Counted from the stretch's first letter, positions 25,634 to 34,487 are shown. The stretch: 64,000 bases of DNA from Phycisphaeraceae bacterium (GCA_019636515.1 JAHBXI010000002.1:124001-188000), one strand, 5' to 3'. Notes: generated from the letters alone by a model not told the origin. Made by a program: numbers and translations.

Positions 25634-26773
25634 TCAGTGGCCCGACGAGCGGACCTTGCCCGTGAGCGTGGCCGCCTTGACCTCGACTCCCTTGATCGTG
25701 CTCATCAGCGCGTCGCGGTTGGGGGCAAACTCCAGGGCCGTTGACAGGGAAACCCATTCCCGGTTCACCAGGTCCGCCAGCGCGTGGGTGAAACTCTGCA
25801 TGCCCTCCTCGTTGCGGCCGACGATGGCGGGCAGGTCCTCGTCCTCTCCCTTGCGGATCTTGTCCCGCACGGTGGAGTTTCCCAGGAGGATCTCGCAGGC
25901 TGGAACGACCTTGGCCTTCAGTCCCGCCGTATCGGCGGTGGCGGGCAGGAGGCGCTGGGCGCACACCGCCTTGAGCGTGTTGGCCAGGGCGTGGCGGAGG
26001 AACCCGTGCTCGTGGCTTGGGAAGAATTCAAGGATGCGGCTGAAAGCCTGCATGGTGTCGGCGGTGTGCATGGTGGAGAAGACCAGGTGCCCGGTCTCGG
26101 CGGCCTGGACGGCGGAGAGAACCGTGTCGTGGTCGCGGAGTTCCCCTATGAAAATGACGTCGGGGTCCTCGCGCACGATGTAACGCAAAGCGGTGGGGAA
26201 GTCCTGCACGTCGATGCCGATCTCGCGCTGGGAGATGATGGATTTTTTCGGCACGAATCGGTACTCGACGGGGTCCTCGACGGTGATGATGTTCTCGGAG
26301 CGGGTCTGGTTGATGTGCTCGATCATCGAGGCGAGCGTGCTGCTCTTGCCCGACCCGGTGACTCCGACGATCAGGACAAGCCCCTCGGAGGACCGCTCGA
26401 CGATGTCGTGGTACGTCTGCGGGAGATTGAGGTCCTTGTAACTCGGGATCTCGGCCTTGACTCGTCGGATGGCGGCGTGGGTATGCCCCCCGGCACGGAA
26501 CATGTTGATCCGGAATCGATCCCCGTCGGGGAGGTGCGCGGCAAAATCGAGATTCCCCGTGCCGATGAACCGCTCGCGCTGGGCGTCGGTGACGAGCGCG
26601 TCGAGCAGGTGGTCGGCCTCGTCCTCGGTGATGGGGTCCCCCTGGACCGGCTTGAGCAGCCCCCCGATGCGATACACGGGCGGGGTTCCGACCTTGATGT
26701 GCAGGTCGGAAGCGTCGAGTTTCTTCATCGAACTCAGCAGACGCTGGATGGTGAGCGGGCCCGAGGCGACCAT
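25634..26773 (-). CDS. pilT: twitching motility / pilus retraction ATPase PilT
   Basis: PilT is the hexameric ATPase that depolymerises type IV pili. The 379 residues show the N-terminal PAS-like domain ('ASDLHIKVGTPPVYRIGG'), Walker A 'GVTGSGKSS' at 137-145, Asp box 'ITVEDPVEYRF', Walker B 'DPDVIFIGELRD' at 203-214 and the His box 'VFSTMHTADT'. It ends with a C-terminal extension beyond the ATPase domain in which the usual 'AIRAGK'-like segment appears as 'KIRKGEDEDLP'. Separate location from the pilM-pilB operon at 9.8-15.4 kb is common. Its presence argues that this operon makes retractile pili rather than only a secretion system. Confidence 0.92.
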   Translation of the reverse strand: MVASGPLTIQRLLSSMKKLDASDLHIKVGTPPVYRIGGLLKPVQGDPITEDEADHLLDALVTDAQRERFIGTGNLDFAAHLPDGDRFRINMFRAGGHTHAAIRRVKAEIPSYKDLNLPQTYHDIVERSSEGLVLIVGVTGSGKSSTLASMIEHINQTRSENIITVEDPVEYRFVPKKSIISQREIGIDVQDFPTALRYIVREDPDVIFIGELRDHDTVLSAVQAAETGHLVFSTMHTADTMQAFSRILEFFPSHEHGFLRHALANTLKAVCAQRLLPATADTAGLKAKVVPACEILLGNSTVRDKIRKGEDEDLPAIVGRNEEGMQSFTHALADLVNREWVSLSTALEFAPNRDALMSTIKGVEVKAATLTGKVRSSGH

Positions 26774-26878
26774 CGTGTTTCTCCAGAGAGTGACCGGGAA
26801 ACGAACGAACGGACGCGCGGCCCGAGGATCGAGCCGTGGAACACCCCCAGTATACCGCCCCTGTGCCTTGCGTTGCCC

Positions 26879-27817
26879 TCAGACGGCCGGCTTGGTCATG
26901 ATCGCGGTTCGGATGACCTCGATCGCCTCCTCCCGGGCCTCCCCGGCGAGTTCGAGCCTCGGCGGACGGACCCGCTCGGACCCCATGCCGACCTCCTGCT
27001 GGACGAGTTTGATGAGATGCACGAACTCGGGCACCACGTCCAGGCGCAAAAGCGGAAGGAACCATCGGTAGAGGGCGGTGGCCCGCGACCAGTCCCCGCC
27101 GCGGGCCGCCTCCCGGGCCAGGTTGAACAGGGCGACGCTCTCGGCCGGCATCGCGTTGACCAGGCCCGCGATCCAGCCCTCGGCTCCGGCGGAGATGCCC
27201 TCGGCGATGAGGTCGTCGACGCCGACCAGGACGGACAGGCGATCGCCCAGCAGCGAACGTATCGCGGTCACGCGGCGGACATCCGCGCTCGACTCCTTGA
27301 CGGCATGAAGGCTCGGAAACTCAACGGCCAGTTCGGCGACCTGGGACGGCGTGACGTCGGTCCCGTAGGCGATCGGGTTGTTGTAGAGCATGCACGACAG
27401 GTCGGTCGCGCGGATCACCGCGGTGAAGTGCGCCCTGGTCTCGCGCCAGTCGCCCCGGTAGACGTACGGCGGAAGGACCATCAGCCCGCGACACCCGGCG
27501 GCTTGGGCATCCCCGGCGATCCGCACCGCCTCGGCGGTGCTCAGCGCGCTCACCGTCGCGATGATGGGGACGCGGTCACCCACCGCCCCGATCAGCGTGC
27601 GGAGAATCTCGGCTCTTTCGTCGTGGGAGAGCGTGGCCCCCTCTCCGAGCGAACCCGCCGCCACGATGCCGGTGCATCCCGCGTCCACCATCCAGGCCGC
27701 GTGACGAGCCAGGAACGCGTGGTCGACGGCCAGGCCGGCGTCGAACGGAGTCGTGATCGCGGGGATCACCCCGCGCCAGTCGGAACGGGACATCGCGGGG
27801 GCTTGGTTTACGGCCAT
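26879..27817 (-). CDS. DapA-family lyase/deaminase, possibly LhpC-like
   Basis: A 312-residue TIM-barrel aldolase of the dihydrodipicolinate synthase / N-acetylneuraminate lyase superfamily: 'GVIPAITTPFD' at the N terminus, 'GCTGIVAAGSLGEGATLSHDER' near residue 40, 'MLYNNPIAYG' (Tyr of the catalytic triad) and 'LHAVKESSADVRR' with the Schiff-base Lys near residue 170. The 'SLGE' triplet in place of 'GTTGE' points away from true DapA. With the adjacent FAD/2Fe-2S genes it fits 1-pyrroline-4-hydroxy-2-carboxylate deaminase of D-hydroxyproline breakdown; that role is inference from context. The start at 27817 leaves a seven-base gap to the upstream gene. Confidence 0.75.
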   Translation of the reverse strand: MAVNQAPAMSRSDWRGVIPAITTPFDAGLAVDHAFLARHAAWMVDAGCTGIVAAGSLGEGATLSHDERAEILRTLIGAVGDRVPIIATVSALSTAEAVRIAGDAQAAGCRGLMVLPPYVYRGDWRETRAHFTAVIRATDLSCMLYNNPIAYGTDVTPSQVAELAVEFPSLHAVKESSADVRRVTAIRSLLGDRLSVLVGVDDLIAEGISAGAEGWIAGLVNAMPAESVALFNLAREAARGGDWSRATALYRWFLPLLRLDVVPEFVHLIKLVQQEVGMGSERVRPPRLELAGEAREEAIEVIRTAIMTKPAV

Positions 27818-27824
27818 GACGTGG

Positions 27825-29123
27825 TCACTCCGAGAGCGGTGATTCCCCCGGAATCGCACCGGGGTCCGCCGCGGCCAGGAAAGCAACATCGACCGGAGCG
27901 GCGGGCGGACGGGCATCCCCGGGATCGAGGCCGAAAAGGTAGCGTGCGATCGGGCCGCACACGCGGCCCTGGCACGATCCCATCCCGCAGCGGGCATGGA
28001 TTTTCGCCTCCCGCCACGTGGTATACGGCTTGACTTCCCCGGTGGTTACGTCCTCGCAGCGGCACAGGATCGTGTCGGGGGATGCCAGGCTTGATAACTC
28101 CGAACGTGGCGCGAAGGCGCTGTCGAGAAGGGCCGCGAAGCGACGCGCCCGGGCACGCGCCGGGAGAAGCCGCCGGGCCGGGTCGATCATGCCCGCGGCG
28201 GCCAGCCCCGCCATTTCCCCCTCGATCGCGGCGCACTCGACGCCGCCGATGCCGTTGGCCTCCCCCGCGCACAAGACATGCGGGGCCGTGGTCGTCAGCA
28301 GGTCGTCGGTGACGACGCGGCCATCGCGGATCTCGCACCCCATGACCGCGGCGAGGTGGATCGAAGGGACAAGACCAAATCCGCAGGCAAGAAGGTCGCA
28401 CGGGATCTCAACGTCCCGGTCCCCTCGGCGGATGGTCACCCGTTCGATTCGGTCCGTACCCGTGGCCCGGATGGGCCAGGCCCCTGTCCAATACGGCACG
28501 GACGCGAGCCTGGCGCGGAGCATCAACCCCTGGAAGGCCTTGGTTGGGTACCCGGCCAGGGAGAGGGCAAATCGACGGATGGCGGCCGGCGGGGCCTGCT
28601 CGGCGATGGCCGCCACGAGAGCCCCGCGCGATCGCAGGAACCCCGCGACGGCGAGAAGCAGGGGACCGGATCCCGCCACGACCATTCGTTTCCCGGTGAC
28701 ATCAAGCCCTGACTTGACCAAGGCCTGTGCCCCGCCCGCGCCGACAACGCCGGGGAGTGTCCAGCCGGGAAACGGCAGGAACAGTTCACGGGCGCCGGTG
28801 GCGAGGATGACGGTGTCAAAGGTGATCCGTGCGGCGATGGGTCCGCGTCCGGAGGGAGTGAGCGTCGAAGCCAGGACGGCGCGCGGACCAAGGCGTTGCA
28901 GCACCGTGGTGGAGGAGAGATAGGAAATGGAGCAAGCGTTCGCGCCCGCGAGGAGCCGTCCCGCCCAGGCCGGTGCGCCGCGCCGCCAGATCTGCCCGCC
29001 GATGGAGGGGTTTTCATCAACAAGAAGGATGCTCGGTCGCCGTGTGGATCGCGAGGCGGCCCGCGCGGCATGAAGCCCGGCTGGCCCGGCTCCGATGATG
29101 AGGATGTCGCAGGAGTGGTCCAT
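27825..29123 (-). CDS. FAD-dependent oxidoreductase with BFD-type [2Fe-2S] domain
   Basis: About 432 residues. The N terminus has the FAD-binding 'DILIIGAGPAGLHAARAA', with a second dinucleotide motif 'VAGSGPLLLAVAGFL' near residue 150. The C terminus has a bacterioferritin-associated-ferredoxin-like cluster domain ('CRCEDVT' ... 'CGMGSCQGRVCG') that supplies four Cys. This architecture is that of the alpha subunit of D-hydroxyproline dehydrogenase, HcnB of hydrogen-cyanide synthase and related opine/amine dehydrogenases. The small 2Fe-2S protein encoded 22 bases upstream would be the gamma subunit. A beta (DadA-like) subunit is not in the window. An earlier ATG at 29180 would overlap that gene; 29123 puts the FAD motif at the very N terminus. 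Confidence 0.82.
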   Translation of the reverse strand: MDHSCDILIIGAGPAGLHAARAASRSTRRPSILLVDENPSIGGQIWRRGAPAWAGRLLAGANACSISYLSSTTVLQRLGPRAVLASTLTPSGRGPIAARITFDTVILATGARELFLPFPGWTLPGVVGAGGAQALVKSGLDVTGKRMVVAGSGPLLLAVAGFLRSRGALVAAIAEQAPPAAIRRFALSLAGYPTKAFQGLMLRARLASVPYWTGAWPIRATGTDRIERVTIRRGDRDVEIPCDLLACGFGLVPSIHLAAVMGCEIRDGRVVTDDLLTTTAPHVLCAGEANGIGGVECAAIEGEMAGLAAAGMIDPARRLLPARARARRFAALLDSAFAPRSELSSLASPDTILCRCEDVTTGEVKPYTTWREAKIHARCGMGSCQGRVCGPIARYLFGLDPGDARPPAAPVDVAFLAAADPGAIPGESPLSE

Positions 29124-29145
29124 GCGTTGCCCGGGGGGCCGCCGA

Positions 29146-29448
29146 TCATGCCGGCGGAAGCCGGGGTGGGAGGTTGTCATGTTCGCATCCGGCCGATGCC
29201 GGAGGGGTCGTCCGCACCATCATGCCATCACGGCACTCGACCATGCAGGAGCGTTCGTGGGCGACGCCGTTGATGACGACCCGGCATTCGTAGCACGTGC
29301 CCATGCCGCACACGGCGGCACGGGGGTGGCCCAGGACCGAGGCTCGCGTGCCACGGACGCCCCGGCTCCAGAGGGCGGCGGCGACGGTCGAGCCCGACTC
29401 GACCCGGACGGGTTCGTTGTTGATGATCACGGTGACCTGGCCTGGCAT
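29146..29448 (-). CDS. small (2Fe-2S)-binding subunit
   Basis: A 100-residue plant-type-ferredoxin-like protein with 'VTVIINNEPVRVESGSTVAAAL' and the cluster motif 'CGMGTCYEC' plus a fourth Cys in 'ERSC'. It corresponds to the HcnA/HypDH-gamma type subunit that pairs with FAD/BFD oxidoreductases such as the following gene. First gene of the minus-strand trio and divergent, with a 52-base gap, from the ureohydrolase. The C-terminal 15 residues are Pro/Asp-rich and not conserved in the family as far as I know. Confidence 0.82.
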   Translation of the reverse strand: MPGQVTVIINNEPVRVESGSTVAAALWSRGVRGTRASVLGHPRAAVCGMGTCYECRVVINGVAHERSCMVECRDGMMVRTTPPASAGCEHDNLPPRLPPA

Positions 29449-29500
29449 GGGACCAGCGTATTCGCGGACGGGGAGGCTCGCAGGCCGTTACGATGGATGC

Positions 29501-30454
29501 ATGCCGACGCAGATCCCCAACTCGCGCGTCATGCCTCGGTTCGCGGGCCTGGTCACGTTCGGGCGTTATCCGCGGGTCGCGGACGTCTCCCCGGCCGATC
29601 GGCCCCTTGACTGGGTTTTCTACGGCGTTCCCTTCGATGGGGGGGTGACGTACCGGCCCGGGGCAAGGTTCGGGCCGCGGGCGATACGAGAGGAATCCCA
29701 GTACCTCAAGCCGTATTCAATGGCGCACCGCGTGAATGTCTGCGAACAACTCAGCCTGGCCGATGCGGGAGATGCCCCGGTCAGCCCGTATTCAGCGCCG
29801 GAAACGGCCCGGTCGGTCGCGGAGTACGCGACCGACCTGCCCGACCCGGCGACGGCGAGACTGCTTGCCCTGGGGGGTGATCACTCGGTCGCGTATGCGA
29901 ATATCCGTGCGACGTGGGAGCGTCGGGGGCGGCCGCCCGATGGGCTGGCCCTGATCCACTTCGACAGCCACCTCGACACCGTGGACAGCGTCTGGGGAGA
30001 GAAGTGGGGCCACGCGTCGGTCTTTATCCGCGCGATCGAAGACGGGCTGGTTGACCCCGGGCGGATGATCTCCATCGGCGTTAAGGGGCCGTTGAACTCC
30101 GCGGCCGATACGGACTTTGCTCGCCGGCACGGGGTAACGATGGTGACTCGGGACGAACTCGAAAACTCCGGCCCCGCGACAATACGCGCGTTCGTGGATG
30201 GACTCGGCGGGGCTCCGGCGTACGTGACCTTTGACGTGGACGTGGTGGACCCGGCGTTCGCGCCGGGAACCGGCACGCCATCGGTTGGTGGGATTTCCTC
30301 GGCCGACGCCCTGACGCTGGTGCGGTCGCTCCGGGGGCTGAACGTGGCGGGGGCGGACGTTGTGGAGGTGCTTCCCGACCGCGACCACGCGGGGATCACC
30401 GCGCTGCTCGCCGCCCACGTGGCATTCGAGATCGTGTGTCTTTCGTGCCCGTGA
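29501..30454 (+). CDS. ureohydrolase (agmatinase/arginase family)
   Basis: A 317-residue binuclear-manganese hydrolase of the SpeB/arginase superfamily. Metal-binding motifs are 'GGDHS' near residue 126, 'FDSHLDT' near 151-157 and 'DVDVVDPAFAPGTGTP' near 245. 'VPFDGGVTYRPGARFGPRAIR' is the usual N-terminal block. The Ser in D-S-H-x-D (where many agmatinases have Ala) also occurs in guanidinobutyrase-type enzymes, so agmatine, guanidinobutyrate and related amidines are all possible. The ATG at 29501 is chosen because longer frames run antisense into the 2Fe-2S gene. Divergent from the putative hydroxyproline genes, so amino-acid or amine catabolism may be the common theme. Confidence 0.85.
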   Translation: MPTQIPNSRVMPRFAGLVTFGRYPRVADVSPADRPLDWVFYGVPFDGGVTYRPGARFGPRAIREESQYLKPYSMAHRVNVCEQLSLADAGDAPVSPYSAPETARSVAEYATDLPDPATARLLALGGDHSVAYANIRATWERRGRPPDGLALIHFDSHLDTVDSVWGEKWGHASVFIRAIEDGLVDPGRMISIGVKGPLNSAADTDFARRHGVTMVTRDELENSGPATIRAFVDGLGGAPAYVTFDVDVVDPAFAPGTGTPSVGGISSADALTLVRSLRGLNVAGADVVEVLPDRDHAGITALLAAHVAFEIVCLSCP

Positions 30455-30515
30455 CGGGCGGATCTTCGAGCCAAACGTGTGTGCTGCATCGAGGGATATC
30501 GATTCGATCCGGCGA

Positions 30516-31529
30516 ATGATCGCGGTGTCGTGGCGCCGGCTGACCGGCGGGCGATCGGTTCGTGACCAGCGGCGCCGCACGCTGGTTGCCTGTTCCGGCG
30601 GGGCGGATTCTTCAGCGCTGCTGATCGTGCTGTCGAGGGCCGGCGCGGCGGGCTCGGTGGTGGCCGGGCACGTCAGGCACGACATGCGCCCGCCCGAGGA
30701 GGCGATGGCGGACCGCGATTCCACGCGGAACCTCGCCGAGCGGCTCGGCGTCCCATTCGTGGAGGGCCAGGTCTCGGTTCGCGGGTTGCCCGGCAACGCC
30801 GAAGGACTCTCCCGACGCAGGCGGTATGAGGAGTTGGCCCGGCTCGCAAGCGAGTCGGGGTGCCCGTACATCGCCACCGGCCATCATGCCGACGACCAGT
30901 TGGAAACGGTCTTGATGCGCCTGCTGCGAGGGGCTGGTCCGGGCGGGATGGCGGGGATCGCGCGCACGCGGCGGCTGAACGGGGGAGATCCGCCGCGGCG
31001 CGTGGTCCGTCCCCTGCTTGGCGTTACTCGATCACAGACCGAGTCGGTCTGCCGGGAGGCGGGATGGACATGGGTGGAGGATGCCACCAACGCGGATCGA
31101 TCCGGCCTCCGGTCCGCGCTGCGGATGGAGGTGCTTCCCGCTCTTCGCGCGCTCAATCCCGCGGTCGCGCGCAAGGCGGTGGAAGCGGCCGACCTGTGCC
31201 GGGCCGCGTGGGAGGTCGTGCAAGCGCGGACGGCCGAACTTGATGGCCGAAAATCAATCAGCGGCGGCGTGCCTGCCTGGACGCGTTCGGTTCTGCGCGA
31301 GTACCCGCCGGTGGTGGTGGCCGAGGCGCTGCGCCGCGCGATCATCCTGGTCAGCGGGGGACAGGCACGGGATCGGATCACCCGGCGGTCGCTCTCCGCC
31401 GTGATTCGAGCCGTCCGAAACGGGAGCGGAGAAACAAGGATCTTTCAATGGAGGGGCGCGGCGGTTGTGGTGGAGGCCGATCGGGTCGTGGTTCGCGGCG
31501 GCTCGGTGCGGGAAATGTCAGGTAGTTGA
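30516..31529 (+). CDS. tilS: tRNA(Ile)-lysidine synthetase TilS
   Basis: TilS modifies C34 of tRNA-Ile(CAU) to lysidine with ATP and lysine, changing codon and charging identity; it is normally essential. The 337 residues show the PP-loop 'ACSGGADSSALLIVLS' near 28, 'GHVRHDMRP', 'YIATGHHADDQLETVLMRLLRG' and 'RPLLGVTRSQTESVC'. The protein is at the short end, with an N-terminal catalytic domain and a small C-terminal part. A GTG at 30477 is an alternative start. It follows the ureohydrolase by about 60 bases on the same strand. Confidence 0.9.
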   Translation: MIAVSWRRLTGGRSVRDQRRRTLVACSGGADSSALLIVLSRAGAAGSVVAGHVRHDMRPPEEAMADRDSTRNLAERLGVPFVEGQVSVRGLPGNAEGLSRRRRYEELARLASESGCPYIATGHHADDQLETVLMRLLRGAGPGGMAGIARTRRLNGGDPPRRVVRPLLGVTRSQTESVCREAGWTWVEDATNADRSGLRSALRMEVLPALRALNPAVARKAVEAADLCRAAWEVVQARTAELDGRKSISGGVPAWTRSVLREYPPVVVAEALRRAIILVSGGQARDRITRRSLSAVIRAVRNGSGETRIFQWRGAAVVVEADRVVVRGGSVREMSGS

Positions 31530-31644
31530 TACGGGTGTGCGGCACCGCGCGGCACGATCGGCACACCCAACGAAGAGGGAAGCCGTTGATTCAAGCCGCC
31601 GGTGACACTACAACTCATGGACCGTTCGTGGTGTGTGAGGCCCC

Positions 31645-32433
31645 ATGAAACACCGTCCCGAACGAACCCGCTCGCCCGGCCATGCCGCGGCGGAGGCTTT
31701 CTCGGGGATGCAAATCCCTGACGGTGTACTACCCCCGTCGCTGGTCGCGGCCTACGAAGGAACGGCGGCCAACGACGGGCTGAACGCCAAGGTTCTGGTG
31801 CTCAATAAATTGTACGTGGCGGTTCGCGTCGTTTCGGCCAAGCGGGCGTTCTGCCTGCTGCTGAACAACATCGCCGAGATCATCCATGTCGATTACGCGT
31901 CTGGGCGCGCCGATGGGGAGCAAGGGGCCGAGCCGGGATCGCCCCGGTACATCAATTACGATTTCGATTCGTGGCTGCAGATCAGCGAGTTGCAGCGGCA
32001 GTTCGAGCCCGACCGCCACGACTGGGTCAAGACGGTGCGGTTCGATATCGCGGTCCCGCGCATCATCCGTTTGTTTGGGTACGACCGCCTGCCCGAGCAG
32101 ACGGTGAAACTGAACCGGCGGAACCTGTTTGCCCGCGATCGCAACCAGTGCCAGTACTGCGGGCGTCACTTCCCGACAAGCGAACTGTCGATCGACCATG
32201 TCAACCCCAGGTCGCTGGGCGGGCAGGATTCATGGGAGAACCTCGTGTGCGCGTGCATCCGCTGCAACGCCCGCAAGGGGGGCCGGACTCCCGATCAGGC
32301 GGGGATGAAGATGATCCGAAGGCCCGAGCGTCCCAGGCGCAACCCACTGATAACCATTCGCCTGGGGAACGAGAAATATTCGTCCTGGAAGACGTTCCTT
32401 GATCACGCGTACTGGAGCGTGGAACTCCGCTGA
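31645..32433 (+). CDS. HNH endonuclease family protein
   Basis: A 262-residue protein whose N-terminal half opens with 'KVLVLNKLYVAVRVVSAKRAFCLLL' (the non-nuclease part of a widespread HNH family). Its C-terminal half has the HNH finger: 'RDRNQCQYCGRHFP', 'LSIDHVNPRSLGGQDSWENLV' and 'CIRCNARKGGRTP'. The two CxxC pairs bind zinc, and the His in 'IDHV' and Asn in 'WENL' are the expected catalytic residues. Members occur as single housekeeping-like genes in many bacteria rather than in restriction operons; the biological target is unknown. GTGAGG before the ATG supports the start. The stop codon lies inside the first unit of a tandem repeat. Confidence 0.85.
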   Translation: MKHRPERTRSPGHAAAEAFSGMQIPDGVLPPSLVAAYEGTAANDGLNAKVLVLNKLYVAVRVVSAKRAFCLLLNNIAEIIHVDYASGRADGEQGAEPGSPRYINYDFDSWLQISELQRQFEPDRHDWVKTVRFDIAVPRIIRLFGYDRLPEQTVKLNRRNLFARDRNQCQYCGRHFPTSELSIDHVNPRSLGGQDSWENLVCACIRCNARKGGRTPDQAGMKMIRRPERPRRNPLITIRLGNEKYSSWKTFLDHAYWSVELR

Positions 32434-32484
32434 CGGGGTCCGGGTGGGCTGACGGGGTCCGGGTGGGCTGACGGGTCCGGGTGG
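32429..32484 (+). repeat. three tandem 19-bp repeats
   Basis: Units at 32429-32447, 32448-32466 and 32467-32484 read gctgacggggtccgggtgg; the third lacks one G. The first unit contains the TGA stop of the HNH gene. Direct, adjacent units without spacers make it a minisatellite. Confidence 0.9.
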
Positions 32485-32615
32485 TTGGTTTCATGGTGCT
32501 TCTTGGTGCCGCCTGCCGGTCGTTGTCGCGCCCCGGCGGCTTTGAGCGTGACGGATCACGCGTCAATCGGCATCCGAGTGGGTGTACCGGGGCTTGACCA
32601 CCGGGTCAGTTTGCC

Positions 32616-34388
32616 ATGCCAGGAATCGCCGTTCTATTGCTCCTCGCGGCGTGCGTGACCGGGGTGGTCATGCTGTGGTACGGGCTGCGCGGCCGCGGGA
32701 TCAACGATCATCCCGTGTGCCGGTGGTGCCGGTTTGACCTGGACGGCGTCTATCCCGAGTCGGTCACCTGTCCCGAGTGTGGGGCCGGCCTCAAGCGGCA
32801 GGGCGCGGTGCGGGTGGGCGTCCGGCGTCGCATGCCGACGTTCATCGCGGCGGGGATCCTGCTCGCCACGCTCCCGCTGGCGCCGATGGGGATGGTGGCC
32901 TGGGCTCTGGTGACCGGGGCGAACATCGACTCGTACAAGCCGCTTGGTCTCTTGCTCTGGGAATCTCGCGTGAGCGACCCCGCGAGGCTCGACGCCCTCG
33001 CGGCCGAGTTGGCGGCCAGGGCCATGGCGGGAAAACTCGACCCTGGCCAGTACCGCCGCATGGTTGACCAGACCCTCGCCATGCAGGGAAACACGCGGCG
33101 GCCGTGGCGCGAATCCTGGGGAGACCTGATCGAGCGTGCCCGACTCGATGGTGTCCTGACGGCCGAGCAGGAGGCGAGGTTCCGTTCACAGGCGGCGGTG
33201 CTGGAGATCGAGACGCGTTCGACCGCGCGGGCGGGCGCGTACGTCCCGGTGCGGATCAGGCTGAAGGAAGCCCGGGTCGGAAGCGGCATGAGGATGGCGT
33301 GCTCGGTCGTGGTCAACGGAGCCCGCGTTGCCGGAAAGCAAGCCCGGTGGGAGCGCCCGGCGAGCGGTCCGGTCTCCGTGCTCGGGGAGCCGATCCTCGC
33401 GGGCGAGGAGGCGGCGACGTTCATGCTCACGGGGAGCCGCGCGGCCGGCTTGGGGGGTATGTTCTTCGTGAACCAGCAGCCATCGCGCGGGGAAGTGACC
33501 GTGCTGGTTCCCGCCGACTGCTCTCCAGGGGACACGACCCTCGAACTTGAACTGCAACGCGCCGTGACCGACGCCTCGGGCGGGGGGGTGCTCGCCATGA
33601 TCAACGGACGCCTCCGCGCCACCGGCAGGTCTTCGGTGCGCACGCCGGTTGAAGTCACCAGTGCCCCGGTTCGCATCGTCGCGGCGGAGAACCAGGCGGC
33701 CACGGCCATCCCGGCGACGAAGCCGATGTCCGCCCACCTCGCCCAGGCACTCAGGCCCAGCCGGGTGACGCTCGGATCCGATCTCGTGAGCGATCTGTTC
33801 TTCGGCGCCGACCCATTCGCCACCGCGGGGCAGGCCTCGGCGTCGTTCATGGTCAATGGTGTGTCCGTGCCGGTGGCCTTCGAGGTCTGGTGCCGGGCCG
33901 GTGGACGTGAATGGAAACTCGGAGAACTCCACAGCGGTTCCCGGCCCGATGCCGACGGCGATCCGTTCGGCGCGCAGAGGATTTTTCGCTCGATGACCAC
34001 GATCACGCTCAACGGACGGACGATCACACGGTCGTCCTCGTCGGGGGATGACGCCGACGGACGCCGCGTCGCCGGCCCGTGGGAAGGCGGTGATGCCGTG
34101 GAAGTGGATCTCATCCTCCGCCCGGTGTCCGCGATCGCCGAGCGCACGATCGAACTTGAATCCTACTACGCGGGAGAGATTGTGATCGCCGGCGTCCCCG
34201 TCGAGCGGCAGGGGGCGCTTCTTGATCCGTTCGCCGACATGAGGTCCCGGATCGAGGGTCGTGGGCGGGCGAGCCCATCGGGCCGAACGGAACCGCTTTC
34301 GGACCCATCCCGGCGCGAGCCCGAGCGAGACACCCGCCCCGGCCCCGGCCCCGGCCCCGGCCCGTCGGAATCCTCGGGTCCGCTGTAA
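32616..34388 (+). CDS. membrane protein with zinc-ribbon motif, unknown function
   Basis: No family recognised. The 590-residue product has a membrane segment at about residues 4-23, a rubredoxin-like zinc ribbon with CxxC pairs at C35/C38 and C52/C55 ('CRWC', 'CPEC'), a second membrane segment at about 75-100 and a large, probably periplasmic, C-terminal region of beta-type segments. It ends in a Pro-Gly alternation ('RPGPGPGPGP') encoded by a CCCCGG repeat near 34338-34367. Zinc ribbons followed by membrane helices are frequent in planctomycete proteins of unknown role. It is separated from the HNH gene by a 182-base region with tandem repeats. Confidence 0.6.
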   Translation: MPGIAVLLLLAACVTGVVMLWYGLRGRGINDHPVCRWCRFDLDGVYPESVTCPECGAGLKRQGAVRVGVRRRMPTFIAAGILLATLPLAPMGMVAWALVTGANIDSYKPLGLLLWESRVSDPARLDALAAELAARAMAGKLDPGQYRRMVDQTLAMQGNTRRPWRESWGDLIERARLDGVLTAEQEARFRSQAAVLEIETRSTARAGAYVPVRIRLKEARVGSGMRMACSVVVNGARVAGKQARWERPASGPVSVLGEPILAGEEAATFMLTGSRAAGLGGMFFVNQQPSRGEVTVLVPADCSPGDTTLELELQRAVTDASGGGVLAMINGRLRATGRSSVRTPVEVTSAPVRIVAAENQAATAIPATKPMSAHLAQALRPSRVTLGSDLVSDLFFGADPFATAGQASASFMVNGVSVPVAFEVWCRAGGREWKLGELHSGSRPDADGDPFGAQRIFRSMTTITLNGRTITRSSSSGDDADGRRVAGPWEGGDAVEVDLILRPVSAIAERTIELESYYAGEIVIAGVPVERQGALLDPFADMRSRIEGRGRASPSGRTEPLSDPSRREPERDTRPGPGPGPGPSESSGPL

Positions 34389-34483
34389 GTACCGCCGAAA
34401 GGGTCGCGTATCACCCGAGCCGTGCCCTGTCCCCCTTGGGCGGCACCGATGCGGTGGCTACAGTCGTCAAGCAGCCAAGAGAT

Positions 34484-34487
34484 GGAG
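34484..34487 (+). promoter_or_regulatory. ribosome binding site for the alcohol dehydrogenase GTG start
   Basis: GGAG lies six bases before the GTG at 34494. The ATG at 34482 overlaps this GGAG and adds four residues not found in the family. Confidence 0.6.

Noticed and set aside
25784..28033. Open frame of 749 codons on the plus strand over pilT and the DapA-like gene
   Set aside because: Antisense shadow of clear genes; composition is low in hydrophobic pattern and shows no domain.
31645..32433. HNH protein considered as part of a restriction or defence system
   Set aside because: No methyltransferase, specificity or other defence gene is adjacent, and this HNH family occurs as a single gene in many genomes. 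The EVE protein at 25.1 kb is also isolated.
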